Shown here in pieces: positions 11,122-22,330 of a stretch of 64,000 bases of DNA. The stretch's first letter is position 1. Every line of letters starts with the position of its first letter. The DNA is from Lutjanus erythropterus (lineage: Eukaryota > Chordata > Actinopteri > Lutjaniformes > Lutjanidae). The position numbers and the translations under genes were made by a program. The DNA is taken from assembly GCA_020091685.1 (NCBI GenBank), contig CM034601.1:39020034-39084033 (forward strand). The letters are read 5' to 3'. Below the pieces are notes generated by a model, which ran no database searches, was not told the DNA's origin, and saw only the letters and a program-made list of their open reading frames with translations.

Positions 11122-11856
11122 TAGGGATGCAATGGATTATAAAATTCACAGTTCAGATTGTATCACGTTTTGAGTCATGTATCAGATCATTTTTCAGACT
11201 CACAAAAAGAAAAAAGAGGTTGAATATATAATAAAAAACTACACTGTAATAATAATAATAATAATAATAATATACAGTATACTTCAAATACTATACTGTA
11301 TTACTACTACTATTCTGTATTATGTATGTACTGTAGCACAGATAATACTGTACATTGTTATACACTGTACAGGATAATACACTATTACACTCTTTAGTCT
11401 GGCTCAGTGTCTCGTCCACAGCACCATCTGATTGGTTTGAAGTCATGAGTAATAGCCAGTCAACACAGTTGCACTGTGTCACAGACAGACAGACACAGAG
11501 CTGCACATGTGAGCAGAGAAGAGCTGTGTAGAAGTTCAGACAGCAGATATTGCCACTTTCAATAAGTATCACCATGTTATGATGTGTTTCTATGAGCGAC
11601 AGCATAGTTGCACCAGTGAAAATGCCCATGGTCAGGATTTCACTCAAGGTGATGTGGTGACTTCAGTGGCTCTTCACAGAGATTAGCTGCAGAGTAAAAC
11701 ACAGCAGAATCTGTCCTGTCTGTTCACTGCAACTCTGCATTGATATTTCGGTATTATTACTTATACAAAAGTAACAGCGTCAGTAAACTGTGTTTCACGC
11801 TATGATGGTTACATGTAGTCTGTGGATCACTGTGCTGGCAACAACTGTAGCTGGAG
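11122..11856 (-). mobile_element. Non-autonomous DNA transposon; inverted partner of 15325-16035
   Basis: Reverse complement of 15325-16035 over about 700 bp. Shared landmarks include the (AAT)n region, TACTGTACA..GTATA, CCATCTGATTGGTTTGAAGTCATGA, TGACACAGTG, the CACTGCAACTCTGCATTGA block and TACTTATACAAAAGTAACAG. It starts with TAGGGATGCAATGG, typical of hAT-like fish element ends. No intact transposase. Orientation given relative to the other copy. Confidence 0.65.
11249..11272. repeat. (AAT)n trinucleotide microsatellite
   Basis: About eight uninterrupted AAT units within the transposon at 11122-11856. Confidence 0.9.
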
Positions 11857-12075
11857 GCATTATGTTTTCAGGTTGTCCATCCATGAATTCCTCTCATTCT
11901 TGTGAGCATGATATCTCAAGAACATCTTCACAGAATTTCTTCAAATGTCCACTTGGACTCAAAATGAACTGAATTTGGAGGTCAAAGTTCAAGGTCACTG
12001 TGACCTCACAAACCACATTTTGATGTGATGATGTTTTATATTCAAAAGGTCAATGGTCAATTTCACTGTGACATC
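11850..12075 (+). mobile_element. Dispersed teleost repeat rich in nuclear-receptor half-sites
   Basis: The text GATATCTCAAGAAC, TTCTTCAAATGTCCACTTGGACTC, ATGAACTGAATTTGG and TCAAGGTCACTGTGACCTCA matches a repeat that I know to be widespread in percomorph genomes. It abuts the end of the 11122-11856 element. No coding capacity. Contains the palindrome described in the next entry. Confidence 0.6.
11979..12006. promoter_or_regulatory. Nuclear-receptor half-site cluster with perfect ERE palindrome
   Basis: AGGTCA (11979), one-base spacer, AGTTCA (11986), then AGGTCA-CTG-TGACCT (11992-12006). The last is an exact match to the oestrogen response element consensus AGGTCAnnnTGACCT. AGGTCA-A-AGTTCA is a DR1 of the type used by RXR heterodimers and HNF4, and TCAAGGTCA also fits NR5A/ERR monomer sites. 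Binding is not shown. Confidence 0.5.
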
Positions 12076-15028
12076 ATAATGTTCAGCTCTCTATTAGTCC
12101 TCTTTCCTCCTCTGTAAAATAGTCTCAGCGTGTTTCTCACTAGAAATTATTCACTGGAATCACGATCATTATAGTGATAGCTTCCATTTTGCCAACAAAA
12201 TACAAGTAGGTTAATACATTTTATTAAAGTGCTTCAAAGTCCTCACTATACATTATATGAGTCTGGACAGACATGGATGTAAACTGCAGCTGGACTGGTT
12301 GGTGGAGACATACAACTGCAAGGCAGTAATTGTAGTTTGTAATGGTGCATAAAGTAAAGACAATGTGCAATAGGTGTTGTATGGCCTGGCAGAGTGAGTT
12401 AAAGTTATAATAATCATTAAGATTTCAGTTTTAGGTGATTTATCAAGAACTGTGGTTGTTGATGGTAACAGCAGGTGCTCTTTGACAGGACAATCCCTGA
12501 GGCAAAATACAACAGAAGAGCAACCAGTCAAACAAATAATTTTTAACTTTTTAATTTTGTTTCCTGTGACAGCTTCCACGATAAAAGCCAGTCCGTTTCC
12601 CCAGCTGAATGTTATGAATGTAAACTAGCAGTTTGCATTTGCAATAGCTTAACAGAGCTCTGATACTGCAGTAGGAGAGTGAACAGGAAACAGTGTGGCT
12701 TAGATCAATGAGGTATAATTGCAAACAATAACCCTGGATTACATGCTTGCATCATTTCTTGTGAATTCCCAGTGCCACTGAAAAAACCTGACGCTAATAA
12801 AAACAAGGGTTTGATTTCATCAACCTTTAAAGCATTATAACTTTCAGGACTTATTCTGGAAAGACTGATGTACGACTGGAGGTGTGTCACTTGATACTGC
12901 TTGATTACAAAAATTACAATGCCACTGAGAGTGAGAAAACAGTTAACCAGAATGAGAACAGAGTTGTCAGTCCGCCCTGTGAGATTTTTTTGTCTTTCTA
13001 AGTTAAGATGGCCTCTAACTGATGCAAACCATGAGCCATAACTTCCTGATAGAGCTAGCTAACCAGAAACAAGTAGCATCAAAGATGTTTTTCTGGGAAA
13101 GACTCATCACCCTGTGTTTTTAAACAATGTTGTATTGTTCTCAAGGGAAAAGCATGTAAAACACTGTAAAATTACTTAGTCAGTTACTTGTTTGGTTTGG
13201 AATAGAGCTCTGTTTTTGCTCATTGTAGCTGCTTGCCTGTTTCTAATGACTGCTGTGTGAGTGGGAGGTGAATGATCGCTCTCTGTGAACATGGCTGATC
13301 ATCATACATCCAGTCACATGCCTGCCAGCATGATAGATGGCTGTTCTCTCAGTTGGACTAAATGAAAAGTGCATGCTTTTGAATCAGACAAAAGGGTTAG
13401 TATGTCTGCCAGACAAGTGTGTTTAACTGATGTGTTCATCTCCGTTCACCTGCAGGGAGAGTTTTCCTCTTCCCCTTCAGGGTGTCTTGTTGAAAATGCA
13501 CGCTCAGGTCTGTAGAGATAGAAGTCCCACGTGACTTGCTGAGAGAATTTCAACTGATGTCCCATGGCCTCTGGCACTCTGGCACTCTGCGTGCACTCAC
13601 ACATACATTTCACAGTCTGTCCACTGCCACCGGTACCACTTCAGCCATGTTACTCTGCAGCACAGTGGTCCAGATCACCAGGGGCTGTTTGAATCTACTG
13701 CATTTAGCGTCAGGCTAAGTATTGACTGTTTAGCACACTGATACTTCTCCAGTAACAAGATTGTTTAGGACTGTCACTGCATGCTCTTCATAACAAAGTT
13801 TTCAAAAGCTCTATGATGGGGATTCTCAATTGGGGCTTTTCCATTTTCAAGCTGTATTGCACTGAGCTACACAGAGTTGCACCTGAGACAGACAATCTTT
13901 GGAGTGCTTGCTTCGAAGTGTTGCCTACAGCAGCCAACCTGTGACAACCCCCTTCACCCAAGAGGTTTTTAAATGTGCCTGTGTGTTCAGCTCTCAGTAC
14001 TTTTCTAGCCTCTAAGTGAATCTCTGTGGTTTGAAGTTTGGTTTCTTTGGCTCTATTGTTTGCTTTCAGATGTATAGAAATTGTGTTAAGTTACTGCTGT
14101 TGAAAATCCAACATTTCCTGACTTTGTTGCTTCATAATAAAAGCTTTTAAATAATAAACAAATGGGGAGCTTTGATTATGAAGTTTATAGGAAATGATTC
14201 CCTGCGCTACAGCAGCTTGACTCAAGACGAACACATATCTGTTAAAAGATGACACACCTCAAAGTTGTAATGAAGATGCAAATCCCTGCTGTACTGGGCT
14301 GACACTCTGAGTCAAGCCAAGCCAGCACAGGCATAAGGAAAAATTAGCTTAAATGTGGCCCGCGGCCCACAGAAACATTTTGTGCAGCCTTCCAACATGA
14401 CATGAAATGCATGCATTGTATTTTAATTATCCAAGGTCCATTTCTGTGCTTTCAATAGCCTATGTTCAGTACTCCCCCACAAATCTGTCTAGTTAGGAAT
14501 GAAATCTTGTAGAATGCTACTTGTTGTATGGCAACTAGTCTTGCAGGAATTACGTTCTGTCAATCAATGCTAGTGATATAAGCTTAAGTTAGAGATCTCG
14601 GTTGATGACTCAGCGGTTTAGTGTGGAAAACCCTCAGCAGACAAAACTGTATGGTTGAGAAGAAAAGAAGGGTTCAAGAAAATTGTATCAACTCTTACTT
14701 CATCAGATCTCAGGGCGGCAGATGAAATGATCTGCCTTTTCTAGACATTGGTGAGTTCAGTGCTCCAAGAATTTAGTTTTAAACACCATTATAAGACCAA
14801 TCAAAAATCCTACAAGTTAATGGATTTTCCTGTGTGACCCTAAATAATATACTGGCACTCAGTCATCAAAACTTAGAGAAGCCCTGTTCTATAGTGTTAG
14901 GCCATTCTAGAGCTCTATACCTTGACTGCAAATGGTTGGATGCTCCCTTCAAGCAACAATGGTGCCACCAGCCTTACCCCAGGTGGAATAAGTGAATCAG
15001 CACAGCCATGCAGTGACCTTGTTGCACT
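12076..15028. other. Intronic sequence without recognised genes or repeats
   Basis: About 3 kb of AT-rich intron. No domain-bearing frame, no clear repeat, no RNA gene seen. Confidence 0.4.
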
Positions 15029-15324
15029 AGAAGTGGTGAAAAAAATGTATTATTATTTAATCGTGATTATGTTATGGACGAGTATGAATCGATTATTAAA
15101 TTTTCAAAAATTGATTATTTTATGCATTATTTTATTTTGTAAAATTGTTATCCCGCGGTCAACGGAAATTGAACATCACGCAAGCGTGCCCAGTTCCAGT
15201 TTGCGAGTGCGTGCAGCAGCCAGAGCGAGTGAGCCATACAAGCAGGTGTGTAAAATGGACGAGGAACAACCAGCAACGAGCAACCAACTAGAGCTGCAAC
15301 AGATCGCAGTTGACCCGTGTCCCG

Positions 15325-16035
15325 TACGGATCGCCCTCTACAGTTCGGCACGCATGTGATCCGCGGACCACATGTGAGCATCATAGTTTTACTGTCACTG
15401 TTACTTTTGTATAAGTTATAATACCCGACATCTCAATGCAGAGTTGCAGTGAAAAGACAGGACAGATGCTGCTGTGTGCAGTGCATCTCTGATTTAAAAG
15501 CCGTCACATCACCTTGAGTGAAATCCAGACCATAACTTTTTTCACTGATGTAACTATGCTGTCACCAAAGAAACAGATCATAAAACTGTGATCTTCATTG
15601 AAACTTTGGTGATATCAGCTGTCTTAACTTCTACACAGCTCCTCTCTGCTCACCGGTGCAGCTCTGTCTCACCCCGTCTGTGACACAGTGTGTCTGCTGA
15701 TTGATTGATTGATCATGACTTCTAACCAATCAGATGTGCTGTGCTGTGGGCGGGACATTGAGCCAGACTACAGAGCGTAGTTGTGTATTATACTGTACAG
15801 TGTATAATGATCTAATATATGTATAGTATATACATAGTACAGCACTGTATAAGTTTGAAGTTTTTAATATTATTACCATTATCATTACTATTATCATTAT
15901 TATTACATTACATAACTATGGTGATAATTACAGACAGACAAAGATCAAAGACAAGTGCATTTTTAAAATAATTTAACCCTAATCCCACCACTTTTTTCTT
16001 TTTTCCTGATCTGAAAAATTATAAGCCGTCCATTT
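15325..16035 (+). mobile_element. Inner element, inverted copy of 11122-11856
   Basis: Aligns in reverse orientation with 11122-11856, from the GATCCGCGGACCACATG end to AAAAATTATAAGCCGTCC. It carries a CCAAT box and GC-box spaced like a promoter: ACCAATCAG at 15724-15732 and GGGCGGGAC at 15748-15756, then a TATA-like AT-rich tract after 15780. These would be remnants of an element promoter. Also contains AAGATCAAAG at 15941-15950. Confidence 0.6.
15942..15950 (+). promoter_or_regulatory. Candidate TCF/LEF site (AGATCAAAG) inside a transposon
   Basis: Exact GATCAAAG core. Because it sits in a repeat, its conservation as a host site is less likely. Confidence 0.25.
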
Positions 16036-16408
16036 AATTGTTGTTTAGTACAACTTGATCAGTCACAACACAATGTGTTGTGTTCATTTCTGTGTTCTAC
16101 AGTATATAAGCTAGTAAAGCTACAATAAGTTTTGCCAAGTTAAAACAAATAATTTTGAAGTTACAACTACACTACACAGGAAGTGCTTTGAGTTGTTACT
16201 CAGTAAAAGAGTTCAGAGAATTCAGCAACTGACTGTTTTTTTTAATGGTGCAATAACTTTGTGGTGTATTTTGGGTTACTGTTGTCAAATGGAAAATCAA
16301 TAATCGCTACTCGAGAATCATTAATAAACGAAAATCGGTTGGTAATCGAATTGGGACCTCAATAATCATAATTGAATCGAACTGGGAAATCAGACAGATT
16401 AACCACCC

Positions 16409-17913
16409 CTATTGCACGCTTCAAAAACTAAACCCAAACTTGACTGTGCCCAGTCTACTGCCCAACCGCCCTCAGGAGAGGACTGCGTATCTAGGAGACC
16501 CATTCCAATTGGCCATGACCTCCTGACTGGCTGCTCCTAATTAGAAGCAGTCCCTCACAGTGCCTCCCTCTCTTGTCCAAAGTAAATACCTTGGCACCCA
16601 GCAGGAATGCTGACAGTCTGCTGTTTAGGGTGCTCTGAGAGAGGCTTGGACAGTCACTGACTCCCCTCATGTTTAACCCTCTGGAGTGTGCTACAGTCCA
16701 GCCAACACTAACAACTAACTCCAGTCAGCAACGGAAACACAAATGACTTCATTGTTGAACTCACTCAAAATATGCATTACTATCTTGGCTTTTTCATGCC
16801 AGCGTGCTGTGTTGGTTTTCCATGTGGAATGTGTTCAGATTATTCTCTTCAAATGGCCTTGACCACAGACTGGGACTTTGTAGGGAAGTGATAGAGCAGG
16901 CAGAATATCATCTACATCTGGGTTACATAACCTGTGTATTTACATTTACTCCAGCATTAGGCTTCCTGCAGCCTCCAAGTGAAAAAAACAGATTCTCGCT
17001 GTTTCAATGTCAGCCACCCTTGGTGTGCAGCGGTTCACTGGAATCAGGTGGGCAGATCAAAAGGCAGTCTGTATTTGAGCGAACAGGGCCATGATGTCTC
17101 ATCAGGGCCGTTCACCTGATAACCTCCTCTACGGGAGCCGCTCCAAGCAGCAAAAAAGTAGTGCAGCTAACAAGACATGTTTTTAGTGCTGTATGGAGTC
17201 ATTTGGGCTCCTTTTCTACTTTGAGATGGTCTGTTGGTGACCAAAGCTGCCAAGCCTCATTCCCTCACAGGCTGCTATTTAAACCCCCAGATTGCTGTGC
17301 GGGAGTGGAGTGGAGCATGGTGTTGCTCTTTGTTCTGGGCCCTAGGTTAGGGTTAGCACAGCATTACACCACAGGAGCCCTGAACGCCAGCTCTAAAGAC
17401 TAAAGCAGAGCTGTGTGTGGTTTGGTGTTTGGTCTGCTCACTCTGAGATTAGAGCAGCAGGTTGGCAGAGGATTGGGTAATGACATGTCTACTGCTCTTG
17501 AGTCCTTGGACTGTCTGGGACTGCAGGGATACTTGAAAGCGAGACTCACACACACACACGCACCTACACACACTTCTTCCTCCACCAGGATAAATTTGAG
17601 CATGAAGAATGGCCGAGGCAGGCTAACATTGTGGTAACAGAAACAACATAACATTTATAATCTCTGCCAAATGAGATGTGACATGGTCAGCCACTAATGG
17701 TGGTGGATACAAAGATGACACATAATGTTCCACTCATGTCACTGAGGCAAAATCCTACTTTCCAGAGCATCAAGTCTTTGTGAATGTATTTAATAGTATG
17801 AAAATAAAGCAGTAGAACATGAGTGCATAGTGTCCACTGGCACGTTGCTATAGTATTATCATGGTGACAGTGCCAGTACTTAAAGTTGTGTAATGAGAAT
17901 AGAGGAACACAGT
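16409..17913. other. Intronic sequence; short CA tract at 17545-17575
   Basis: No gene. Sequence 16430-17440 shows no recognised repeat. Frames at 16804-17094, 17161-17403 and 17413-17637 carry no domain. Confidence 0.4.
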
Positions 17914-19168
17914 GTAGAGCCCGATCTGTCCTGGAATTTGAGGCACAAAAAATTCTGATATTGACCAATATATATATCGGTCAGTATTGCCATGATCCCT
18001 CAAATGTGCTTATTAACCATTAATGACAAAGATATGTCATGGAGGCAGGGTATTTTTTCATGCGATTAATTTACACATTAATATTATTTTTGAATCTGTA
18101 TGCAGCCGATGCAAGCTTTTACATCAACAATGGAATTCTTGTTTTTTCAGACCGAGGTTCCTTCTTCCAAACTTTCACTTCTGACAAGCACACATCTGAA
18201 CAATCAGCTGCATGCTGTTGACAATGTCACATCTAAAATCCAACATTACATTAATACAACAGTTCACTTGTTTCACAGAACTCTTTTATATGATAAAAGG
18301 GAAAACTCAGCAGCTTCTCTGCACTTTGTCAGTATTGAGTGTACCCAGGTTTGTTGTTTTTCTTTTCTTTTTATTTAGCAAAAGGAGCCCCACCTTGGGG
18401 CCCTTGACAAAAATTACATTGTGCTTGAAAATGAAAATGAAAAACACTGCTGGAGTTTCACATGAAAACAGTGTTGCAGAATCTCCCAAACAATGGAAGT
18501 GAATGGTGACCAGTTTTCAAATGGAAAAAAAAAACAACTGGAAAAAACATAAAATGCTTCCTAACTGCCCATCTGGTGTAATCCAAGTCTGCACACCATC
18601 ACACCACACACACCCAGTTCAGATAGTGTGTATGTGCATGTGAATGTGGCGTCAAGGTAAGGATCTTCAGTGAAGATTCAGGCTAAAAACATGATGTAAA
18701 TAACATTTTATAGTCAACTTGGTATGTTGGGGCTTTAGGAGACTTAGATTACACCAGACACGCAATATGGAAGCATTTTATGGTTTTATTGTGTTGATTT
18801 TTTAAGTTTTTTGTGAACTCTTCCTTTAATATGAATAGTCGGGCACATTGAAATTTTGCTTCCAAAATATTTACCATTTTGTGGCATTTATATGTTCTGC
18901 CATTGGTGTGTGACGGCCTTCACAGTTTAACAATAAACTCTATTGATAAACAGTAAACTTTCACTGGTCTTTAAAAAAACTCAACAGTAATAGAAAATAC
19001 ATGTCATATGCATACATAAAATTCTGCCTATAAAAGTAAAAAATAATCAAAATGAACCATCTGGATTATGTTGTGTCAAAAATATAGATATTGTCTATAT
19101 GATATATCTGTGGTAGGCCAGTGTTGGCCGATAATATTGGCTGACCAATATATCTGTTTGCCTCTAAT
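17914..19168. mobile_element. hAT-like non-autonomous element, about 1.25 kb, with nested MITE
   Basis: Left end GTAGAGCCCGATCTGTCC..CCAATATATATATCGGTCAG and right end GGCCGATAATATTGGCTGACC..GCCTCTAATGC are inverted versions of the GGCCGATATATCGG-type ends common in teleost DNA transposons. The interior is non-coding and interrupted by the 18430-18829 repeat. Confidence 0.6.
18430..18829 (-). mobile_element. Short MITE ('Angel-like' family), inverted partial pair
   Basis: 18430-18700 is in minus orientation: AGTGTTTTTC..CCATTCACTTCCATTGTTTGGGAGATTCTGCAACACTG when reversed. 18733-18829 repeats part of it in plus orientation (GACTTAGATTACACCAGACACGCAATATGG), giving a head-to-head inverted pair. 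Other copies: 21645-21898 and 62999-63308. The family ends in the palindromic text GGGTGAACTATCCCTTTAA, as in Angel-type fish MITEs. Confidence 0.7.
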
Positions 19169-20334
19169 GCAGTGTTCAATTAGTCCTTTTGTGCATTCTT
19201 TCCATTTTACGCATGTGTGTTTGTACATGCTTGGAATGTTCTGTGTATTCACAGCATTTGACACTGGAAACGAAGTAGCTGCAGTTTTGATTGATTTCAT
19301 TCCTCATCCAGATCCATTACCCTCACAGCAAAAATGATGATACCGCTACATCATAGTGTTGTGATTATTTCCGGAATTTACAGAAATGTATTTGCATCAC
19401 ATGAAATTGGAAATTGATGGGCTTTCAAAGCAGTTAGACTCTGTGATCCTGCTGGAGGACTGTTTACATCCACTGGTATTTTATGAAGAAAGTCCCGTTG
19501 AGTGCTCATCACAGCACTTTGTCCTATATGAGTCAACAGCATGTTTATTAAGCTCCAGTTCAAACCTAAGAGCCAGGAGCTGAGCCAAGTGTCCCAGTGC
19601 AGTGCCAGATCTATGTGAGGGAGGGAGGGCTGGGCTGGAAGGGGGCAGCAGTGTTTCTACTGCAGTTCTCTGACCTACCTCCATGCCGCTGACTTCCACT
19701 GTTTGCCCACTCTGTTAACTATTACCAAAAGGCTGTGTACCTTGGCTGCAGCCCAACACTCTTACACATACTGTGGCCCATTATCAAAGGAGACCTGCAC
19801 TACAAGCCCTGGAGTCCTTCCAAAAAGGCCACAGCCACAGTTTCTGCTTCAAGACTTATCCCAGCAGCACTGCAGCACTATCTGAGCACTCCCTCCTGTT
19901 TTGTCTCCCCATCGCTCTCTCTACCTCCTCCTCCTCCTCCTCCCATTCTGTCTTTCTCTTAATCCCCTTGCTTGAACATGCACATGTTGGTTAAACTGTG
20001 TTTGGCACGTACCTCACCCACTCACACTACTTTTAATAATCCCTTTTATGTTTGCATTCATTTTCTTTGGTGTGGTTGCAGTGAAAGAGTAAAAACATGA
20101 GTGCTTCACCTCAACTTATGAACCTGTTTTTTTTTGTTTGTTTTTTTCAGGAGTGAAAAGATCTGTTGTACCTGTCGATTTGCACTCAATGCTGCTACTC
20201 TCTCAACTCCACAATGTATTTTATATGTTACAGAGTTAGAACAGCAACAGTTGAGTCTTTATTGATTATCAACTTCCTATTCCAGAGCTTGAAACATTGA
20301 TACAGTTGAAGATTTTGTCTTTAGACTTTGACTT
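19169..20334. other. Intronic sequence without recognised features
   Basis: No gene. A CTCCTC-rich short tract at 19921-19947. Poly-T with CAG at about 20127-20150 resembles a splice acceptor, but no frame with RNF43 similarity follows. Confidence 0.4.
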
Positions 20335-20605
20335 TGGCCATTTCAAACTGGCCCTTTAAATCACGTAACACAAATGAGCCGATTGAGGCAGCAATAGACC
20401 ATCAACTCCTATATTCTGTGAGGTTAAAAAAAAGTATTGTTTTTGCCAAAGATGTCTGGTGGAGTAGGCAAAATTTAGCTTGTATAACAGAGGTGAAAAT
20501 ATTCTAAATATTTTGCACATATAAAATGAAATTTATATTTTTAAGTGGCTCTTACTGCTGCTGCTGGCCCTGCCCACAGCAGTGCACTGCATTGTTTCTT
20601 ACATC
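20335..20605. mobile_element. Single arm of the 3012-3838 foldback family
   Basis: CCCTTTAAATCACGTAACACAAA, GAGGCAGCAATAGACCATCAACTCCTA, GAAAATATTCTAAATATTTTG and AAGTGGCTCTTACTGCTGC follow the same order as the right arm of 3012-3838. The opposite arm is absent. Confidence 0.6.
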
Positions 20606-20643
20606 AGTCAAAAGTAAATAAATCAAATACTGGTCACTGAAAA

Positions 20644-20686
20644 AACATGAAGGCAAATAAACATGAAGGCAAATAAACATGAAGGC
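20644..20686 (+). repeat. Three-unit 16-bp tandem repeat
   Basis: ACATGAAGGCAAATAA is repeated twice and followed by a partial third unit. Confidence 0.85.
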
Positions 20687-21644
20687 AGAACAAGTGTAGA
20701 ATAAAATGGTGCTGCTGTTTTACTAATAATGTTGATGTTATATACCCATGATACCAATGAACAGATGCAGTTGCTCATAAATGTTGTACACCAGATCTCT
20801 CAGATCACATCATAAAGGCCATCTGTGATCCAAATGTAAACACAAGAGCAGCCCCTCCTCCTAAAAACAAATCACAAGACTGGAGCCTGCTCTCACAACT
20901 TTATTATTTCATTATTCCTGATAGCAAATTACATTTTTATGCATATTTTAGCTGATTTTGTTAGTCCACAATTCTAAGATAACAATTCAATTATACTGCT
21001 ATCTTGAGATATCAGACATTAATATCTCATGATGATCGTGACTTTATTATCTTGTTATCTTTAGATGGCAGACTCATGGTTTAGCTGAGATATGGCCTCA
21101 TTGTCAAATTGATTTTGACAGAGTCAGTCTATGAGGAAGTAGCTGTACACAGACAGAAGAACGATCAGCTAATCAGATTTTACATCAATCAATTATTGAA
21201 TTAAAAGTCTAATGACCAAATAATGGATAAGCCGGCTCCAGGATCTAGAACTAGAATCTTAATCTATATCAATCCAATTGGATCCTGGAAAAACAATAAA
21301 TTTGTTCTCATGAAATATGTAGGTCACAATCACAGGAGGCAATATTATGTGGAGGTAATTATATAATCTCATTAAGCAGGGCCTTTTAGGAGCAGAAAAT
21401 ACCAATTAGTTATTTTAAGATAAGAAGATATGCTGGTAGAAACCCAAATCCACCATAGCGTTTTAGCCTTTTGTAGTAAGCATATAAAATGTATTTGAAA
21501 GTTGTTTAAAACAAATTTGAAATATTTTTATAGTTTCTATACACTTTCCTGATATTGGGTTTGAATTGGATGTGATTATGCTCAGACAATTATTATAAAA
21601 ATCATAATGAATTCCATGAATCAGTCATAAAAAATCTACCGCAT
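20687..21644. other. AT-rich intronic sequence
   Basis: No gene. 20980-21090 has several ATCTTGAGATATC/ATTATCTTG motifs. 21240-21300 carries GGATCC/GGATCTAG phrases that look like degraded hAT ends, but boundaries cannot be set. Confidence 0.35.
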
Positions 21645-21898
21645 CAGACTTAAGAAGACTTAGATTACACCAGAGGAGCAGTATGGAGGCATTTTATGTT
21701 GTTTTTTTTCCAGTTGTTTTTCACGTTTGAATACTGGTCACCATTCACTTCCATTGTTTGGGAGATTCTGCAACACTGTTTTCCTGTGAGACTCCAGCAG
21801 TGTTTTGTGGACTAAAAAACTAAACCTGACCTTCAGTCAACATGAGGGTTGGTAGATAATGAGTGAATTTTCATTTTTGGGTGAACTATCCCTTTAAT
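21645..21898 (+). mobile_element. MITE copy ('Angel-like' family)
   Basis: GACTTAGATTACACCAGAGG through TTCACTTCCATTGTTTGGGAG to GGGTGAACTATCCCTTTAA. Near-identical in order and text to 62999-63308 and, reversed, 18430-18700. The left part is truncated. Confidence 0.75.
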
Positions 21899-22134
21899 CT
21901 GTGTGAGCCAGCTCAACAACAGTAAACTGAAGCTCAAAGGTAACAGCCTGTGTATGTTTGTGCCGTTGGCAAGCAAAGTGCTAATTTACCATTTTCAGCA
22001 TGTAGGTTGGTAGCTCAGAGGTCGTTCATGTTTCCTGTAGTGATGGAGAACTTTGAAACGGCAGATATGGTGAATCCCGTCTGAATCAGCCAACCAATGG
22101 CAGGCCTATGCCTGCAGTCTACATCTGGTGAGTC
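21899..22134. other. Short unassigned intronic stretch
   Basis: No gene or repeat recognised. Confidence 0.3.
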
Positions 22135-22208
22135 AGACTAGTCCCCCATTGGAGAGGGCTGTCTGATGGCAAAGTAACATGGTGAAAATATTCTAAATAT
22201 ATACAGAT

Positions 22209-22251
<43 letters not shown>

Positions 22252-22330
22252 GTTATTTTTTGTGTGCTGCTGCCCAAAACGTGATGTGCCATGCCTACAC
22301 TGAATTGATAACACAGCGAAATGGAACTGT
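22135..22330. mobile_element. Arm fragment of the 3012-3838 foldback family
   Basis: CCATTGGAGAGGGCTGTCTGATGGCAAAGTAACATGG and GAAAATATTCTAAATAT match the 3560-3620 arm; an expanded TTTA microsatellite sits in the middle, then GTGTGCTGCTGCCC. Confidence 0.55.
22206..22251. repeat. (TTTA)n tetranucleotide microsatellite
   Basis: About eleven TTTA units, within a foldback-element arm. Confidence 0.95.

Larger units (their letters stand above)
15029..16408 (+). mobile_element. Nested hAT-like DNA transposon, about 1.4 kb
   Basis: Outer ends TAGAAGTGGTGAAAAAA and, inverted, GATTAACCACCCCTA, flanked by TTGCAC on both sides (a degenerate target-site duplication). Near the right end is a series of AATCG/CGATT motifs typical of hAT-like fish elements. 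At 15255 an ATG opens a short frame beginning MDEEQPATSNQ that might be the very start of a lost transposase; this is speculative. A second element occupies 15325-16035. Confidence 0.55.

Noticed and set aside
20120..20160. Splice acceptor (poly-T then CAG) for an rnf43 exon
   Set aside because: The following sequence has stops in short order and no match to the expected second coding exon.
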